Shown one piece after another: positions 9,066-18,528 of a stretch of DNA of 64,000 nt. The DNA is from an uncultured bacterium (lineage in GTDB: Bacteria > Bacillota > Clostridia > Oscillospirales > CAG-272), in contig CAMEJM010000003.1 in assembly GCA_945920215.1 (NCBI GenBank), positions 1 through 64,000 on the forward strand, in the 5' to 3' direction. The notes under the pieces are model-generated. The model saw nothing but the letters and a program-made list of their open reading frames with translations, had not been told where the DNA came from and did no database searches. Each line of letters starts with the position of its first letter. Position 1 is the first letter of the stretch. Both the position numbers and the translations under genes were made by a program.

Positions 9066-9929
9066 ATGGATATACTGACACTGAATCATGTTTCCTATAC
9101 CTATGGCAGAGGCACCCCGTTCTGCGTGGACGCCCTGCGCGACGTCAGTGTGGGATTCGAGAAAGGAAAAATCACAGGTCTGATAGGGCATACGGGCAGC
9201 GGGAAATCCACGCTGGTTCAGATGCTCAACGGTCTGTTGAAGCCGGACGAGGGGCAGGTCCTGCTCGACGGCGCGGATATATGGGAGAAGCCGAAGGAGA
9301 TCCGTTCGGTGCGCTTCCGGGTGGGGCTTGTGATGCAGTACCCGGAGTATCAGCTCTTTGACGAGACGGTACGCGCGGACATCGGTTTTGCCCTGCGGAA
9401 TATGGGAACGCCAAAGGAAGAGATTGACGAACGGGTGCGCGAGGTTGCCGGCTTTGTGGGAATCGGGGAGGACCTGCTCAACAAATCTCCCTTTGACCTT
9501 TCCGGCGGACAGAAGCGCCGTGTGGCAATCGCCGGAGTGCTCGCCATGCAGCCCGAGGTGCTGGTACTGGACGAACCTGCCGCCGGGCTTGATCCCCGCG
9601 GGCGCCGTGAGATCCTCGGCGGCTTGTGTAAATACAGAGAGAAAAATCACGCCAGTATTATTTTGGTTTCCCACAGCATGGAGGATATGGCTGCCTATTG
9701 CGACAATGTTGTCGTCATGCGGGGCGCGGAGTTGTTTGCACAGGGAACCACCGTGGAGGTCTTTGCCCGTGCGGAGGAACTTCAGAAGGTCGGACTTGAC
9801 ACGCCTCAGATTTCCCATGTCGCCGCCAAGTTGCGGGAGGCGGGAATTCCCCTGGAGGGCGAGCTGTACACCGTGGACGGTGTGGCAGAGGCAGTGCTGA
9901 AACTGCTGAGAGGGGAGGGAAAAGCATGA
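9066..9929 (+). CDS. ecfA2: ECF transporter ATPase EcfA2
   Basis: Second ATP-binding subunit, partner of EcfA1. Seen: Walker A GHTGSGKST, Q-loop VMQYPEYQLFDETV (the YPEYQLF form is characteristic of EcfA2), signature LSGGQKRR, Walker B VLVLDEPAAGLDPRGRR and H-loop VSHSMEDMA. Overlaps ecfT by four bases (ATGA). Confidence 0.95.
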   Translation: MDILTLNHVSYTYGRGTPFCVDALRDVSVGFEKGKITGLIGHTGSGKSTLVQMLNGLLKPDEGQVLLDGADIWEKPKEIRSVRFRVGLVMQYPEYQLFDETVRADIGFALRNMGTPKEEIDERVREVAGFVGIGEDLLNKSPFDLSGGQKRRVAIAGVLAMQPEVLVLDEPAAGLDPRGRREILGGLCKYREKNHASIILVSHSMEDMAAYCDNVVVMRGAELFAQGTTVEVFARAEELQKVGLDTPQISHVAAKLREAGIPLEGELYTVDGVAEAVLKLLRGEGKA

Positions 9930-10765
9930 TTTCCGACATCACTCTCGGGCAGTTTTTTCCCGGCAAATCCCTTTTGCACCGCATGGATCCGCGCGTCAAG
10001 GTTCTGCTCGCCATCGCGTTTATCGTGGCGATTTTTCTGTGCAAATATGTATTGACGTACGCGCTGATTCTGCTGTTCACCCTCTTTCTGATTGCCGTGA
10101 GCGGCATTCCGTTTTCCACAATTCTGAAGAGCCTGAAGCCGATTCTGTTCATTCTGGTGATTACCACCGTGATCAACCTGCTGTTCACGGGCGGCGAGGG
10201 CGAACCCCTCTTTTCGTGGTGGAAAATCAGAATTTACGAGGTAAGTCTGTGGCGCGCCGGTTTCATGGCGCTGCGCGTGGTTCTTCTGGTCATCGCGGCA
10301 AGTCTGTTCCTCACCTATACCACCTCTCCCATCGCGCTGACGGACGCCATCGAGTCGCTGCTCAAGCCGCTCTCTTATCTGAAAGTGCCGGTGCATGAGT
10401 TTGCCATGATGATGACCATCGCCCTGCGCTTCATTCCGATACTGATTGAGGAAACCGAAAAAATCATGAACGCGCAGAAATCCCGCGGCGCCGATCTTTC
10501 CTCCGGAGGGCTGATCCGCCGCGTGCGCGCACTGATTCCCATTATCGTCCCGCTTTTCATCTCGGCTTTTCAGCGTGCCTTTGATTTGGCGACAGCCATG
10601 GAATGCCGCTGCTATCGCGGCGGGAACGGAAGAACAAAGCTCCGCTGCTATAAAATCCATTTTATCGATGTTTTCATGCTGCTTCTGTTCAGCGTGCTGA
10701 TCGCCGCCATTTGCCTCGGCAACCGTTATCTGCCGGGGATTGTCGGCTGGGGGTATTCGCTGTGA
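9926..10765 (+). CDS. ecfT: ECF transporter transmembrane subunit EcfT
   Basis: Membrane scaffold linking the EcfA ATPases to exchangeable substrate-binding S components. 279 residues with about five to six hydrophobic segments and the coupling-helix motifs KSRGAD and AMECRCYRGG (canonical AMEARGY-type). No S component is encoded in this window, as expected for a group II module that serves several S proteins. The stop overlaps truA's GTG start. Confidence 0.95.
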   Translation: MISDITLGQFFPGKSLLHRMDPRVKVLLAIAFIVAIFLCKYVLTYALILLFTLFLIAVSGIPFSTILKSLKPILFILVITTVINLLFTGGEGEPLFSWWKIRIYEVSLWRAGFMALRVVLLVIAASLFLTYTTSPIALTDAIESLLKPLSYLKVPVHEFAMMMTIALRFIPILIEETEKIMNAQKSRGADLSSGGLIRRVRALIPIIVPLFISAFQRAFDLATAMECRCYRGGNGRTKLRCYKIHFIDVFMLLLFSVLIAAICLGNRYLPGIVGWGYSL

Positions 10766-11514
10766 AATACCTGATGAAGCTTCGTTATGTCGGCACGGAT
10801 TTCTGTGGCTCTCAGATTCAACCGAACGTCCGCACCGTACAAGGGGTTCTCAACCAAGCGTTTACGGCGGTTTTCGGCACTGTGTGCCGGGTGACCTCCT
10901 GTTCCCGCACGGACAGCGGCGTGCACGCCAACGCCGCCACCCTGACCGTGGAGCTGCCGGACGGTTCTGTCCCGATTCCCGCCGAGAAGCTGCCGCTGGC
11001 AGTCTCGCCCCATCTCCCGCCGGACGTCATGGTCTTTGACGCCTGCCTGCGGGACGACACATTCCATGTCCGACATGACGTGGTGGGGAAAGAATATGTG
11101 TATCTGATTCATAACGCCTGCCTGCGGGACCCTTTTATGCGTGATCGCGCTTGGTTTTATCCGCGCCGGATCGACGACGCGGGTCTTGCCGCCATGCGGG
11201 CGGCGGCTGCGCACTTGGTCGGCAAGCATGATTTTGCCGCTTTTATGGCGCAGGGCTCTCCTGTCGCCACTACGGAACGCACCGTGCGGTATCTCCGTGT
11301 GGAGCGTGCGGGAGACTTGCTGCGCTTCTCGGCTTGCGCGGATGGCTTTTTGTATAACATGGTGCGGATCATTGTCGGTACGCTGACAGAGGTTGCCGCC
11401 GGAAGAATCGCTCCCGACGAAATTCCGGGGATTCTTGCCTCCCGTGACCGTGCCCGCGCGGGTATGACGGCACCGCCGGAGGGGCTGTATCTCAACGCTG
11501 TTTTTTACGAATAA
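10762..11514 (+). CDS. truA: tRNA pseudouridine(38-40) synthase TruA
   Basis: Isomerises uridines 38-40 in the tRNA anticodon arm. The GTG start at 10762 overlaps the ecfT stop (GTGA) and gives 250 residues beginning VKYLMKLRYVGTDF, matching the family's N-terminal strand; the earlier track ATG lies within ecfT. The catalytic aspartate is in CSRTDSGVHA, and the C-terminal FLYNMVRIIVGTL is typical. Position behind ecfT is common in Firmicutes. Confidence 0.96.
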   Translation: MKYLMKLRYVGTDFCGSQIQPNVRTVQGVLNQAFTAVFGTVCRVTSCSRTDSGVHANAATLTVELPDGSVPIPAEKLPLAVSPHLPPDVMVFDACLRDDTFHVRHDVVGKEYVYLIHNACLRDPFMRDRAWFYPRRIDDAGLAAMRAAAAHLVGKHDFAAFMAQGSPVATTERTVRYLRVERAGDLLRFSACADGFLYNMVRIIVGTLTEVAAGRIAPDEIPGILASRDRARAGMTAPPEGLYLNAVFYE

Positions 11515-11559
11515 ATTTTGCAATCATGTCAGGAATTGCATTTGCTTTTTCGACATGAG

Positions 11560-11593
11560 AGTATGCTGCTTCGTTCATACTAACGTCAGTATG
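11560..11593. promoter_or_regulatory. Alternating inverted repeats upstream of the PBP gene
   Basis: AGTATG (11560-11565), CATACT (11576-11581) and AGTATG (11588-11593) can form two mutually exclusive hairpins or a dyad operator in the gap between truA and the PBP gene. No clear promoter was identified here. Function is unknown. Confidence 0.3.
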
Positions 11594-11619
11594 CAACGGA
11601 GGCAAACGGGAACTGTTGC

Positions 11620-14022
11620 ATGTCCATATGCGATGCGGGCGGCGACAGTTCTTTTTATATAATTATGAAAGCAAAAGAGAAACGCAAGGGCAAAACAGCG
11701 GGGCGCGCGGGGAAAATCATGCAGCGTACTCTGACGGTGCTTGCCTGCCTCCTGCTCGCCCTGCTGCTCGCGGGTACGGGTGCCGTGGCTTGGACGGCGG
11801 CGCATCTGGACGACGAGGCGGACATGGAGGTCATGGAGGCCATGCGCGGCTCCCGCACCAGCCGCCTGTACGCGCCGGACGGTAAAGTTCCGCGCGCGTC
11901 ATTGACGCTCGACAATTACCGCCCCGTGGAAACCGATATTCTTTTCGGAGACGAGAATATGGTCTGGGCGCAGAGTGAGGAATTGCCCGATACCCTGAAG
12001 CACGCTTTTATCGCCATTGAAGATCAGCGCTTTTACAGCCACCGCGGCGTGGATTGGCGCAGGACAGGCCTTGCGGCGCTCAATTATGTGTTTCATTTCC
12101 GCGATACCTTCGGCGGCTCCACCATCACGCAGCAACTCATCAAAAACGTACATGGGGAAAAGGACGTTTCCGCGACGCGCAAATTGAAAGAGATCATTCG
12201 TGCGGGACGCCTCGAAAAGGAATACAGCAAGGATGAGATTCTGACGTATTACCTGAATATCGTCCCTTTGGGGCATCGGTGCGTGGGCGTGAAATCCGCG
12301 GCACGGTATTATTTCGGAAAAGCGCTGTCTGAACTGACAGACGAGGAATGCGCCGCACTGGCAGCCATCACCAACGCGCCCGCGCGGTATGAACCCGTCG
12401 GACATATGCGGGAAAATGACAGCCGGCGGGCACTGGTGCTGCGCGCCATGTATGAAAACGGATATCTGACGTCCGCCGCATATGAGTGTGCCGCCGCGAC
12501 ACCGCTGACTCTGAACGTCACCGACCCGGTCTATACCCGCGCGGGGCATAACTGGTATACGGAAACCGTGATAGAGGACGTCATTCGCGACCTTTCCGCA
12601 CAAATGGGAATCTCCGAGGCGGCGGCTTCCGCCATGCTGTACCGCGGCGGTTTGGAAATCTACACCCTGATGGACCCCGACATTCAGAAAGTGCTGGACG
12701 AATACTTTTCCGACCTGTCTCATTTCCCGGAATACGACGGAAAGCAAATCAACGGCGGCATGATTGTGTCGGACCCCGCCACGGGAGATTTGCTCGGCAT
12801 CGCGGGCGGCGTCGGCGAAAAGGAGGGAGCGCGACTTTTTAACCGTGCCACCGGCGGGTACTATCCGCCCGGTTCCTCCCTCAAACCGCTCGCCCTGTAC
12901 GGACCCGCCATTGAGAAGAATCTCATCACCTACGCAACGGTGTTTGACGATGTTCCGTCAGAGACCGAGAAAGGGCTGTGGCCGCACAACAGCCCGAACG
13001 TATATGCCGGATATATGCCGGTACACGAGGCGTTGGCGCGTTCCAAAAACACGGTTGCCGTGAAACTGTTGAACCTGTTGGGCAAGGAGAGCGTATACAG
13101 GCATCTGGAGGACAATCTTCATTTCTCCGGCATGGTGAACGGCGCGAGGGGAGAGCTGTCCGACAAGGCGGCGGCGCCGTTGGCGCTGGGGCAACTCTCC
13201 CACGGCGTGACGATGCGGGAAATGAACGCGGCGTTCGGCAGTTTTGCAAACGGCGGCAGATATGAAAAGCCTCGCACCTATCTGGCTGTCTATGACGCCA
13301 AAGGAGAACTTTTGCTTCGGAACGAACGCGCCGAAAACCGCGTCTGGAGCGAGCAAACCGCATATATTATGACCAAAATGATGTCGGAGGTGGTGGATTG
13401 GGGCACCGCACACCGCCTGACGATCAAAGAAACCGTGGATACCGCCGGAAAAACCGGTACCTCCGGCGGAGATAAAGACAAATGGTTTGTCGGTTATACG
13501 CCGTATTATGTCGCGTCGTTCCGCTGCGGAATCGACGACGGCACGGCGTTGCCGGCGGGGACCGTCGCCCACCTGACGGTGTGGGACGAGGTGATGAAAG
13601 CGGTACACAGAGTGAAACTTGCTCCGGGAGAGGACGTGCGGGGCTTTGAAATGCCGGAGGGAATTGTGACGGCGGAATATTGCCGCGACAGCGGCATGGT
13701 GCCAACCGAGGCTTGCAGAAAAGAATTGCGGGGAAGCCGCACGGAAATCGGTATTTTCAAGGCAGGGACCGTTCCTTACGAGACTTGCAACCGCCATGTG
13801 GAGGGACATTTTGACCTTTGTGCGGAGGAATACGGCAGAGGTACGGGTGACCCTATGACAGCGGTGCCGTTTTACGTCCTTTCCGTCCCTGATCGCAGGG
13901 TTCCGGGAGGGGTATATCCGACTGACGGGGAATACACCCTTGAGCATCTGATGCAAAGCCACGCCGATGAGGGGGCGGAGGAAGAAGACCGCACGGAGAA
14001 TCCGGCTGCGCCATCGGAGTAA
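11620..14022 (+). CDS. Class A penicillin-binding protein (glycosyltransferase/transpeptidase)
   Basis: Bifunctional peptidoglycan synthase anchored by one N-terminal transmembrane helix (ACLLLALLLAGTGAVAW) after a basic cytoplasmic tail. GT51 domain: EDQRFYSHRGVDWRR and GGSTITQQLIKN. Transpeptidase: catalytic serine motif SSLK in PPGSSLKPLALY, SKN in ARSKNTVAVKL, and KTGTSGGDKDKW. The second motif is SKN instead of the more usual SxN forms such as SLN. About 150 residues follow the KTG motif, ending in an acidic tail. The start is uncertain: ATG 11620 has only a distant GGAGG, while ATG 11665 begins MKAKEKRKG with no evident RBS. Confidence 0.92.
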   Translation: MSICDAGGDSSFYIIMKAKEKRKGKTAGRAGKIMQRTLTVLACLLLALLLAGTGAVAWTAAHLDDEADMEVMEAMRGSRTSRLYAPDGKVPRASLTLDNYRPVETDILFGDENMVWAQSEELPDTLKHAFIAIEDQRFYSHRGVDWRRTGLAALNYVFHFRDTFGGSTITQQLIKNVHGEKDVSATRKLKEIIRAGRLEKEYSKDEILTYYLNIVPLGHRCVGVKSAARYYFGKALSELTDEECAALAAITNAPARYEPVGHMRENDSRRALVLRAMYENGYLTSAAYECAAATPLTLNVTDPVYTRAGHNWYTETVIEDVIRDLSAQMGISEAAASAMLYRGGLEIYTLMDPDIQKVLDEYFSDLSHFPEYDGKQINGGMIVSDPATGDLLGIAGGVGEKEGARLFNRATGGYYPPGSSLKPLALYGPAIEKNLITYATVFDDVPSETEKGLWPHNSPNVYAGYMPVHEALARSKNTVAVKLLNLLGKESVYRHLEDNLHFSGMVNGARGELSDKAAAPLALGQLSHGVTMREMNAAFGSFANGGRYEKPRTYLAVYDAKGELLLRNERAENRVWSEQTAYIMTKMMSEVVDWGTAHRLTIKETVDTAGKTGTSGGDKDKWFVGYTPYYVASFRCGIDDGTALPAGTVAHLTVWDEVMKAVHRVKLAPGEDVRGFEMPEGIVTAEYCRDSGMVPTEACRKELRGSRTEIGIFKAGTVPYETCNRHVEGHFDLCAEEYGRGTGDPMTAVPFYVLSVPDRRVPGGVYPTDGEYTLEHLMQSHADEGAEEEDRTENPAAPSE

Positions 14023-14118
14023 TGGAAGCCGAAAACAGAAGAAAATCATTTGTCTTTTGTTCTGAACGCTCGAATTTTTACGGCAATGTGAAATAATTAT
14101 GAATTCCCGCGAATTGTA

Positions 14119-14162
14119 TTGACAGTATCTGTTGACCCGTATATAATTAGCATACTAACTAA
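14119..14162 (+). promoter_or_regulatory. Consensus sigma-A promoter with overlapping dyad, probable MarR operator
   Basis: TTGACA at 14119-14124 and TATAAT at 14142-14147, 17-base spacer, is a full consensus promoter. AATTAG (from 14145) and CTAATT (to 14162) form an inverted repeat that overlaps the -10 box and the expected start site, and contains the inner TTAGCATACTAA. A repressor bound here would block initiation. It lies directly before the MarR gene, so autoregulation is the simplest reading. Confidence 0.75.
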
Positions 14163-14174
14163 TTGGAGGCTGAT

Positions 14175-14627
14175 ATGGAAGCGACAGATACGCAGCAGGT
14201 TATTGACTGCATGATCCGCACCGATCGCCGTCACCGCGCTCTGTGCGACCGCGAGACGGCAGTCATCGGCTTGCACCGAAGCCAGGGAAGAATGCTCGGT
14301 TATTTGTTCCGCCGCGGCGGTGCCGCATCGCAGAAAGAGATAGCGGAAGAGATGAATATTACTCCCGCGGTGGTGACGGTTTCGCTTAAAAAACTCGTAC
14401 AGGACGGGTATGCGGAACGCACGCCCGCCAAGGACGACAAACGCTCTTTCAGGGTTACGCTGACGGAGAAGGGCGAGCGCGTCATTATGCAGGCACACGC
14501 GATTTTACAGCGCATCGATACCCGTATGCTTCGCGGGTTTTCACAGGCAGAACTGGCGACTCTCACGGATTTTTATCGCCGTATGCTTGACAACATGGAT
14601 CAGCCGGAGGAGGGGGAGAGGATATGA
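14175..14627 (+). CDS. MarR-family transcriptional regulator
   Basis: Winged-helix dimeric regulator. ATG 14175 is chosen because TTGGAGGC serves as its RBS; the track start is the TTG inside that sequence. About 150 residues. Seen: recognition region SQKEIAEEMNITPAVVTVSLKKLVQDGYAER and wing KDDKRSFRVTLTEKGE, both typical of MarR. The four-base overlap with the first ABC exporter gene and the operator-like dyad in its promoter suggest it represses itself and the exporter, being released by an exported compound. Ligand unknown. Confidence 0.9.
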   Translation: MEATDTQQVIDCMIRTDRRHRALCDRETAVIGLHRSQGRMLGYLFRRGGAASQKEIAEEMNITPAVVTVSLKKLVQDGYAERTPAKDDKRSFRVTLTEKGERVIMQAHAILQRIDTRMLRGFSQAELATLTDFYRRMLDNMDQPEEGERI

Positions 14628-16375
14628 TGCGCTGGACAAAATATATTAAGCCGTATCTTCCTTATTTCATACTCGGTCCGATCTGTATGATCGTCGAGGT
14701 GATAGGCGAAGTTGTGATGCCGAAATTGCTTTCCGTAGTGATCAATCGGGGAAACGAGGGAACCATTACGGTGGGAATCAGCGTCGGAATCATGGTTGCC
14801 ATGATAGGCATTGCCGTTCTGATGATGGCGGGCGGCGTCGGAGGCGCTTATTTCGGCGCCAAGGCGTCGGTAAATTTTGCGACCGATCTGCGTGCCGACG
14901 CCTATGCCGCGGTACAGCGGTATTCCTTTGCCAATATCGACAGGTTTTCCACAGGCTCCTTGGTGACCCGTCTGACAAACGACGTGACGCAGGTGCAGAA
15001 TTTTGTCAATATGCTGTTGCGTATGGCATTGCGCGCGCCGGGAATGCTGATTGCCGCTTTGATTATGGCAATTATGATCAAGCCGCCGCTTGCCGTTGTG
15101 TTCGCCGTGACGGTGCCGCTGATGCTGATTGCCATTTTGGGGATCATTCTCATCGGTTTTCCACGCTTTAACCGTCTGCAAGGCAAGATTGACCGTCTCA
15201 ACTCAACGGTGCAGGAGAACATCACCAACGTGCGCGTGGTCAAATCGTTTGTGCGGCAGGATCATGAGATCAAGAAATTCCGCAAGTCCAATGCAGATCT
15301 GAAAGAAGCCGGCGTTTCCGCCATGAAAGTGGTTATCTTTATGGAGCCGGTGATGACCGCGTTTATGTATGCTACGGTCATTGCGGTGATTTGGTTCGGC
15401 GGGAAATTCGTGCTGACCGGCGGGATGCAGATAGGAGATCTGACCGCGTTCATTACATATGTCAATCAGATATTGATGTCGCTGATGATGGTGACCATGC
15501 TGCTCATGACTTCTTCCCGGGCGCTTGCGTCCACACGCCGCATTCGTGCGGTGATTGAAGAAAAGCCGGAAATTGACGATGCGGGGGCGGATCCCACCCA
15601 GAAAGTCAGCAAGGGAGACGTTGAGTTCCGCAACGTATCGTTCCGGTATTACAAAGACAGCGAGGAGCAGGTACTCAACCATATCAATCTGCACATTCCC
15701 GCCCGTTCCACCGTCGGGATCATCGGTTCCACTGGGTGCGGAAAAAGCACGCTGATTTCACTGATTACACGCCTGTATGACCCGGACGAAGGTGAGGTGC
15801 TGGTGGACGGAAAGAACGTGAAGGAATACTCTCTGACAAATCTGCGCGACGGGATTGGGGTTGTGCTGCAAAAGAATACCCTGTTCACGGGGACTATTGC
15901 GGAGAATCTGCGTTGGGGGAATGAAAACGCCACCGACGAAGAACTGCGGCAGGCGGCGGAATGGGCGCAGGCGGATAAATTCGTTTCGTCTTTCCCCCTC
16001 GGGTACGATACCCCCATTGAACAGGGCGGCAACAATGTCTCCGGTGGGCAAAAGCAGCGATTGTGCCTTGCCCGCGCGATGCTGCGCCATCCCAAGGTGC
16101 TGATACTGGACGATTCCACATCTGCGGTCGATACCGCTACAGAGCGGCAGATACGCCGTGCGCTGACTGAAGAGCTACCCGATACCACAAAAGTGATCAT
16201 TGCACAGCGAATCAATTCCGTGATGGAGGCGGACTGCATTGTCGTAATGAACGAAGGGAAGATCACAGGCATAGGTACGCACAGGGAGCTGCTCGAAAGC
16301 TGTGAGGAATACCGGGAAATCTATGATTCTCAAATGAGCGGAGAGGAGGTGCAGGGCAATGGCGCGGAGTCTTGA
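14624..16375 (+). CDS. Heterodimeric ABC exporter, subunit 1 (degenerate Walker B)
   Basis: ABC half-transporter of 583 residues: six-helix exporter membrane domain then one nucleotide-binding domain. Walker A GSTGCGKST, signature NVSGGQKQR, Walker B VLILDDSTSAVD with Asp where the catalytic Glu normally sits. With subunit 2's intact Glu, this predicts one consensus and one degenerate ATP site, as in known heterodimeric multidrug exporters (BmrCD, TM287/288 type). The start is at 14624 or the adjacent ATG 14627, overlapping marR. Substrate cannot be read from sequence. Confidence 0.92.
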   Translation: MMRWTKYIKPYLPYFILGPICMIVEVIGEVVMPKLLSVVINRGNEGTITVGISVGIMVAMIGIAVLMMAGGVGGAYFGAKASVNFATDLRADAYAAVQRYSFANIDRFSTGSLVTRLTNDVTQVQNFVNMLLRMALRAPGMLIAALIMAIMIKPPLAVVFAVTVPLMLIAILGIILIGFPRFNRLQGKIDRLNSTVQENITNVRVVKSFVRQDHEIKKFRKSNADLKEAGVSAMKVVIFMEPVMTAFMYATVIAVIWFGGKFVLTGGMQIGDLTAFITYVNQILMSLMMVTMLLMTSSRALASTRRIRAVIEEKPEIDDAGADPTQKVSKGDVEFRNVSFRYYKDSEEQVLNHINLHIPARSTVGIIGSTGCGKSTLISLITRLYDPDEGEVLVDGKNVKEYSLTNLRDGIGVVLQKNTLFTGTIAENLRWGNENATDEELRQAAEWAQADKFVSSFPLGYDTPIEQGGNNVSGGQKQRLCLARAMLRHPKVLILDDSTSAVDTATERQIRRALTEELPDTTKVIIAQRINSVMEADCIVVMNEGKITGIGTHRELLESCEEYREIYDSQMSGEEVQGNGAES

Positions 16376-18332
16376 AGAACTGCAAGCAAACTATCAAGGT
16401 ACCTCTCAACACCCGCAAAAGAAGGGTATGAGAATGGGAAGACCCGGTCCCGGCGGACCCGGCGGTCCGGGTGGCGCTGCCATGGGAGGGGGCAAGCCGA
16501 AAAACAAACGGGCGATTATCCGCCGTTTGCTCTCCTATCTCGGGGCATATAAATTCCGGCTGCTGTTGGTGCTGTTTTGTATGCTTCTTTCCACTTGCGC
16601 GTCTTTGGTTGCTTCCTATATGCTGGCACCCATTATCGACCGCCTGATTTTGGAAATCAATCCGAACGCAGCCATTGAGATGAGCGCGGCGGAACAGATA
16701 GCGGACAGAGTCATCGGGCGCTTTACGGAGCCGGTCAGCCGCTTCATGCACAGCGCTGTGCTGACCTATATTCTGACGGCGGTCATCATTCTCGCGGCGG
16801 TATATCTGATAGGAATCATATCCACTTATGTGCAGGGCAGATTGATGCTCTCCGTTTCTCAGGGGACAACGCAACGTATCCGCAACGAGCTGTTTGATAA
16901 GATGCAGAGCCTGCCGCTGAAATACTTTGACGGTCATCCGACAGGGGAAGTCATGTCGCGCTTTACCAACGACATTGACAACATCGACACGATGCTGTCC
17001 AACTCCCTGACCACGCTGTTTTCAGGGGCTGTCACGTTGGTCGGCACGTTTGTTTTCATGCTGACCACCAACTGGATTCTGACGCTTGTCACAATTGCTT
17101 TCATTCCCGTATTCTTGCGGGGCGGAGCCATCATCGGGAAACTGAGCTCCAAGCATTACGGCGCACAGCAGGCAGCGCTCGGCGCACTGAACGGCTATGT
17201 GGAAGAAAGCGTGACGGGCGCCAAGGTTGTGAAAGTATTCCACCACGAGGACGAGTGCAACGCCGAGTTCGGACTGCTCAATGACGATATGAGAGAAAAG
17301 AACTTCAAGGCGCAATTCTGGGGCGGCGTGATGGGGCCTATTATGGGGAACACGTCTCAGATTTCCTATGCCGTCACCGTCGGCGTCGGTGGGGTGCTGA
17401 TGTGCACCGCGGGATTGACCCCCGGCGCGCTGACCGTCTTTGCCAACTATTCCAAGCAATTTTCGCGCCCCATCAGTACGATCTCCATGCAGATGTCCAC
17501 CATATTTGCCGCTCTTGCCGGAGCGGAAAGGGTCTTTGCGGTCATGGATGAGGTGCCCGAGGAACCGGATCGCCCCGAGGCACTGCCTGTGGGAGAAATC
17601 AGCGGGGACGTCCGCTTCGATCATGTTACATTCGGCTATGTACCGGGCAAAACGGTACTGGACGACCTGAGTCTCTATGCAAAACCCGGACAGAAAATTG
17701 CCTTTGTCGGCTCAACCGGGGCAGGGAAAACCACAATCACCAATCTGCTCAACCGCTTCTATGATATTGAGTCCGGCACCATTACCATTGACGGGGTCGA
17801 TATCCGCGATTACAAGCGCGACGACCTGCGGCGCAGCGTTGCCATGGTCTTGCAGGATACCCATCTGTTTACCGGCACCGTCATGGAGAATATCCGTTAC
17901 GGCAGACTGGACGCAACAGACGAAGAGGTCATTGCCGCGGCTAAGGTCGCTTCTGCCCATTCGATGATCATGCGCCTCTCCGACGGGTATCAAACGGTAT
18001 TGGAACGGGACGGCTCCAACCTTTCGCAGGGGCAGCGCCAGCTGCTCAATATTGCGCGCGCCGCCCTCTCCCGTGCGCCGATATTGGTACTTGACGAGGC
18101 GACAAGCTCGGTGGATACGCGCACCGAAAGGCATATCGAACACGGCATGGATCGCCTGATGAAATCCCGCACCACATTCGTGATTGCGCACCGTCTTTCC
18201 ACCGTACGGAACGCCAATGCCATCATGGTTCTTGAGGCAGGGAAGATTATCGAGCGCGGCACGCATGAACAGTTGCTTGCTCTCCATGGGCGTTACTATG
18301 AGTTGTATATGGGGATACGTGAATTGGCATAA
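16359..18332 (+). CDS. Heterodimeric ABC exporter, subunit 2
   Basis: Partner half-transporter, 657 residues, overlapping subunit 1 by 17 bases. An unusual N-terminal cytoplasmic tail of about 50 residues contains RPGPGGPGGPGG and is followed by the six-helix domain with a long extracytoplasmic insertion between helices 1 and 2. NBD: Walker A GSTGAGKTT, signature LSQGQRQ (deviates from LSGGQ), Walker B ILVLDEATSSVD with catalytic Glu, H-loop IAHRLST. Its deviant signature completes the degenerate site formed with subunit 1. Confidence 0.92.
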   Translation: MARSLEELQANYQGTSQHPQKKGMRMGRPGPGGPGGPGGAAMGGGKPKNKRAIIRRLLSYLGAYKFRLLLVLFCMLLSTCASLVASYMLAPIIDRLILEINPNAAIEMSAAEQIADRVIGRFTEPVSRFMHSAVLTYILTAVIILAAVYLIGIISTYVQGRLMLSVSQGTTQRIRNELFDKMQSLPLKYFDGHPTGEVMSRFTNDIDNIDTMLSNSLTTLFSGAVTLVGTFVFMLTTNWILTLVTIAFIPVFLRGGAIIGKLSSKHYGAQQAALGALNGYVEESVTGAKVVKVFHHEDECNAEFGLLNDDMREKNFKAQFWGGVMGPIMGNTSQISYAVTVGVGGVLMCTAGLTPGALTVFANYSKQFSRPISTISMQMSTIFAALAGAERVFAVMDEVPEEPDRPEALPVGEISGDVRFDHVTFGYVPGKTVLDDLSLYAKPGQKIAFVGSTGAGKTTITNLLNRFYDIESGTITIDGVDIRDYKRDDLRRSVAMVLQDTHLFTGTVMENIRYGRLDATDEEVIAAAKVASAHSMIMRLSDGYQTVLERDGSNLSQGQRQLLNIARAALSRAPILVLDEATSSVDTRTERHIEHGMDRLMKSRTTFVIAHRLSTVRNANAIMVLEAGKIIERGTHEQLLALHGRYYELYMGIRELA

Positions 18333-18346
18333 CCCCTCAGAAGTGC

Positions 18347-18372
18347 AGAAGCGGAGCCATGGCTCCGCTTCT
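18347..18372 (+). terminator. Terminator hairpin after the ABC exporter
   Basis: Perfect palindrome AGAAGCGGAGCC/GGCTCCGCTTCT followed by a short T-rich stretch, 14 bases after the stop of subunit 2. Confidence 0.7.
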
Positions 18373-18431
18373 TTGCGCCTTTGATAGTAGAAACCGAAAA
18401 CATAAGAAAAAGAACGGCGCCCGCATGGGTG

Positions 18432-18513
18432 TTCCCGTTAGGGAAATTCCAAAAGAATAAGAAAAATAAAGAAAAGCTCACGATACCTTGCATTGAAAGA
18501 AAGTGAGCTTTTT
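18432..18513. other. Two further hairpins in the convergent gap
   Basis: TTCCC-GTTA-GGGAA at 18432-18445, and AAAAGCTCAC (18472-18481) pairing with GTGAGCTTTT (18503-18512) across a 21-base loop, followed by T. The second resembles a loose intrinsic terminator. Confidence 0.5.
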
Positions 18514-18528
18514 GAGTTATAGGATATT

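Noticed and set aside
8185-10765. Missing S component makes the ECF system defective
   Set aside because: Group II ECF modules share separately encoded S components, so absence here is normal.
14624-16375. Walker B Asp in exporter subunit 1 as an inactivating mutation
   Set aside because: One degenerate site is standard in heterodimeric ABC exporters, and the partner retains Glu.
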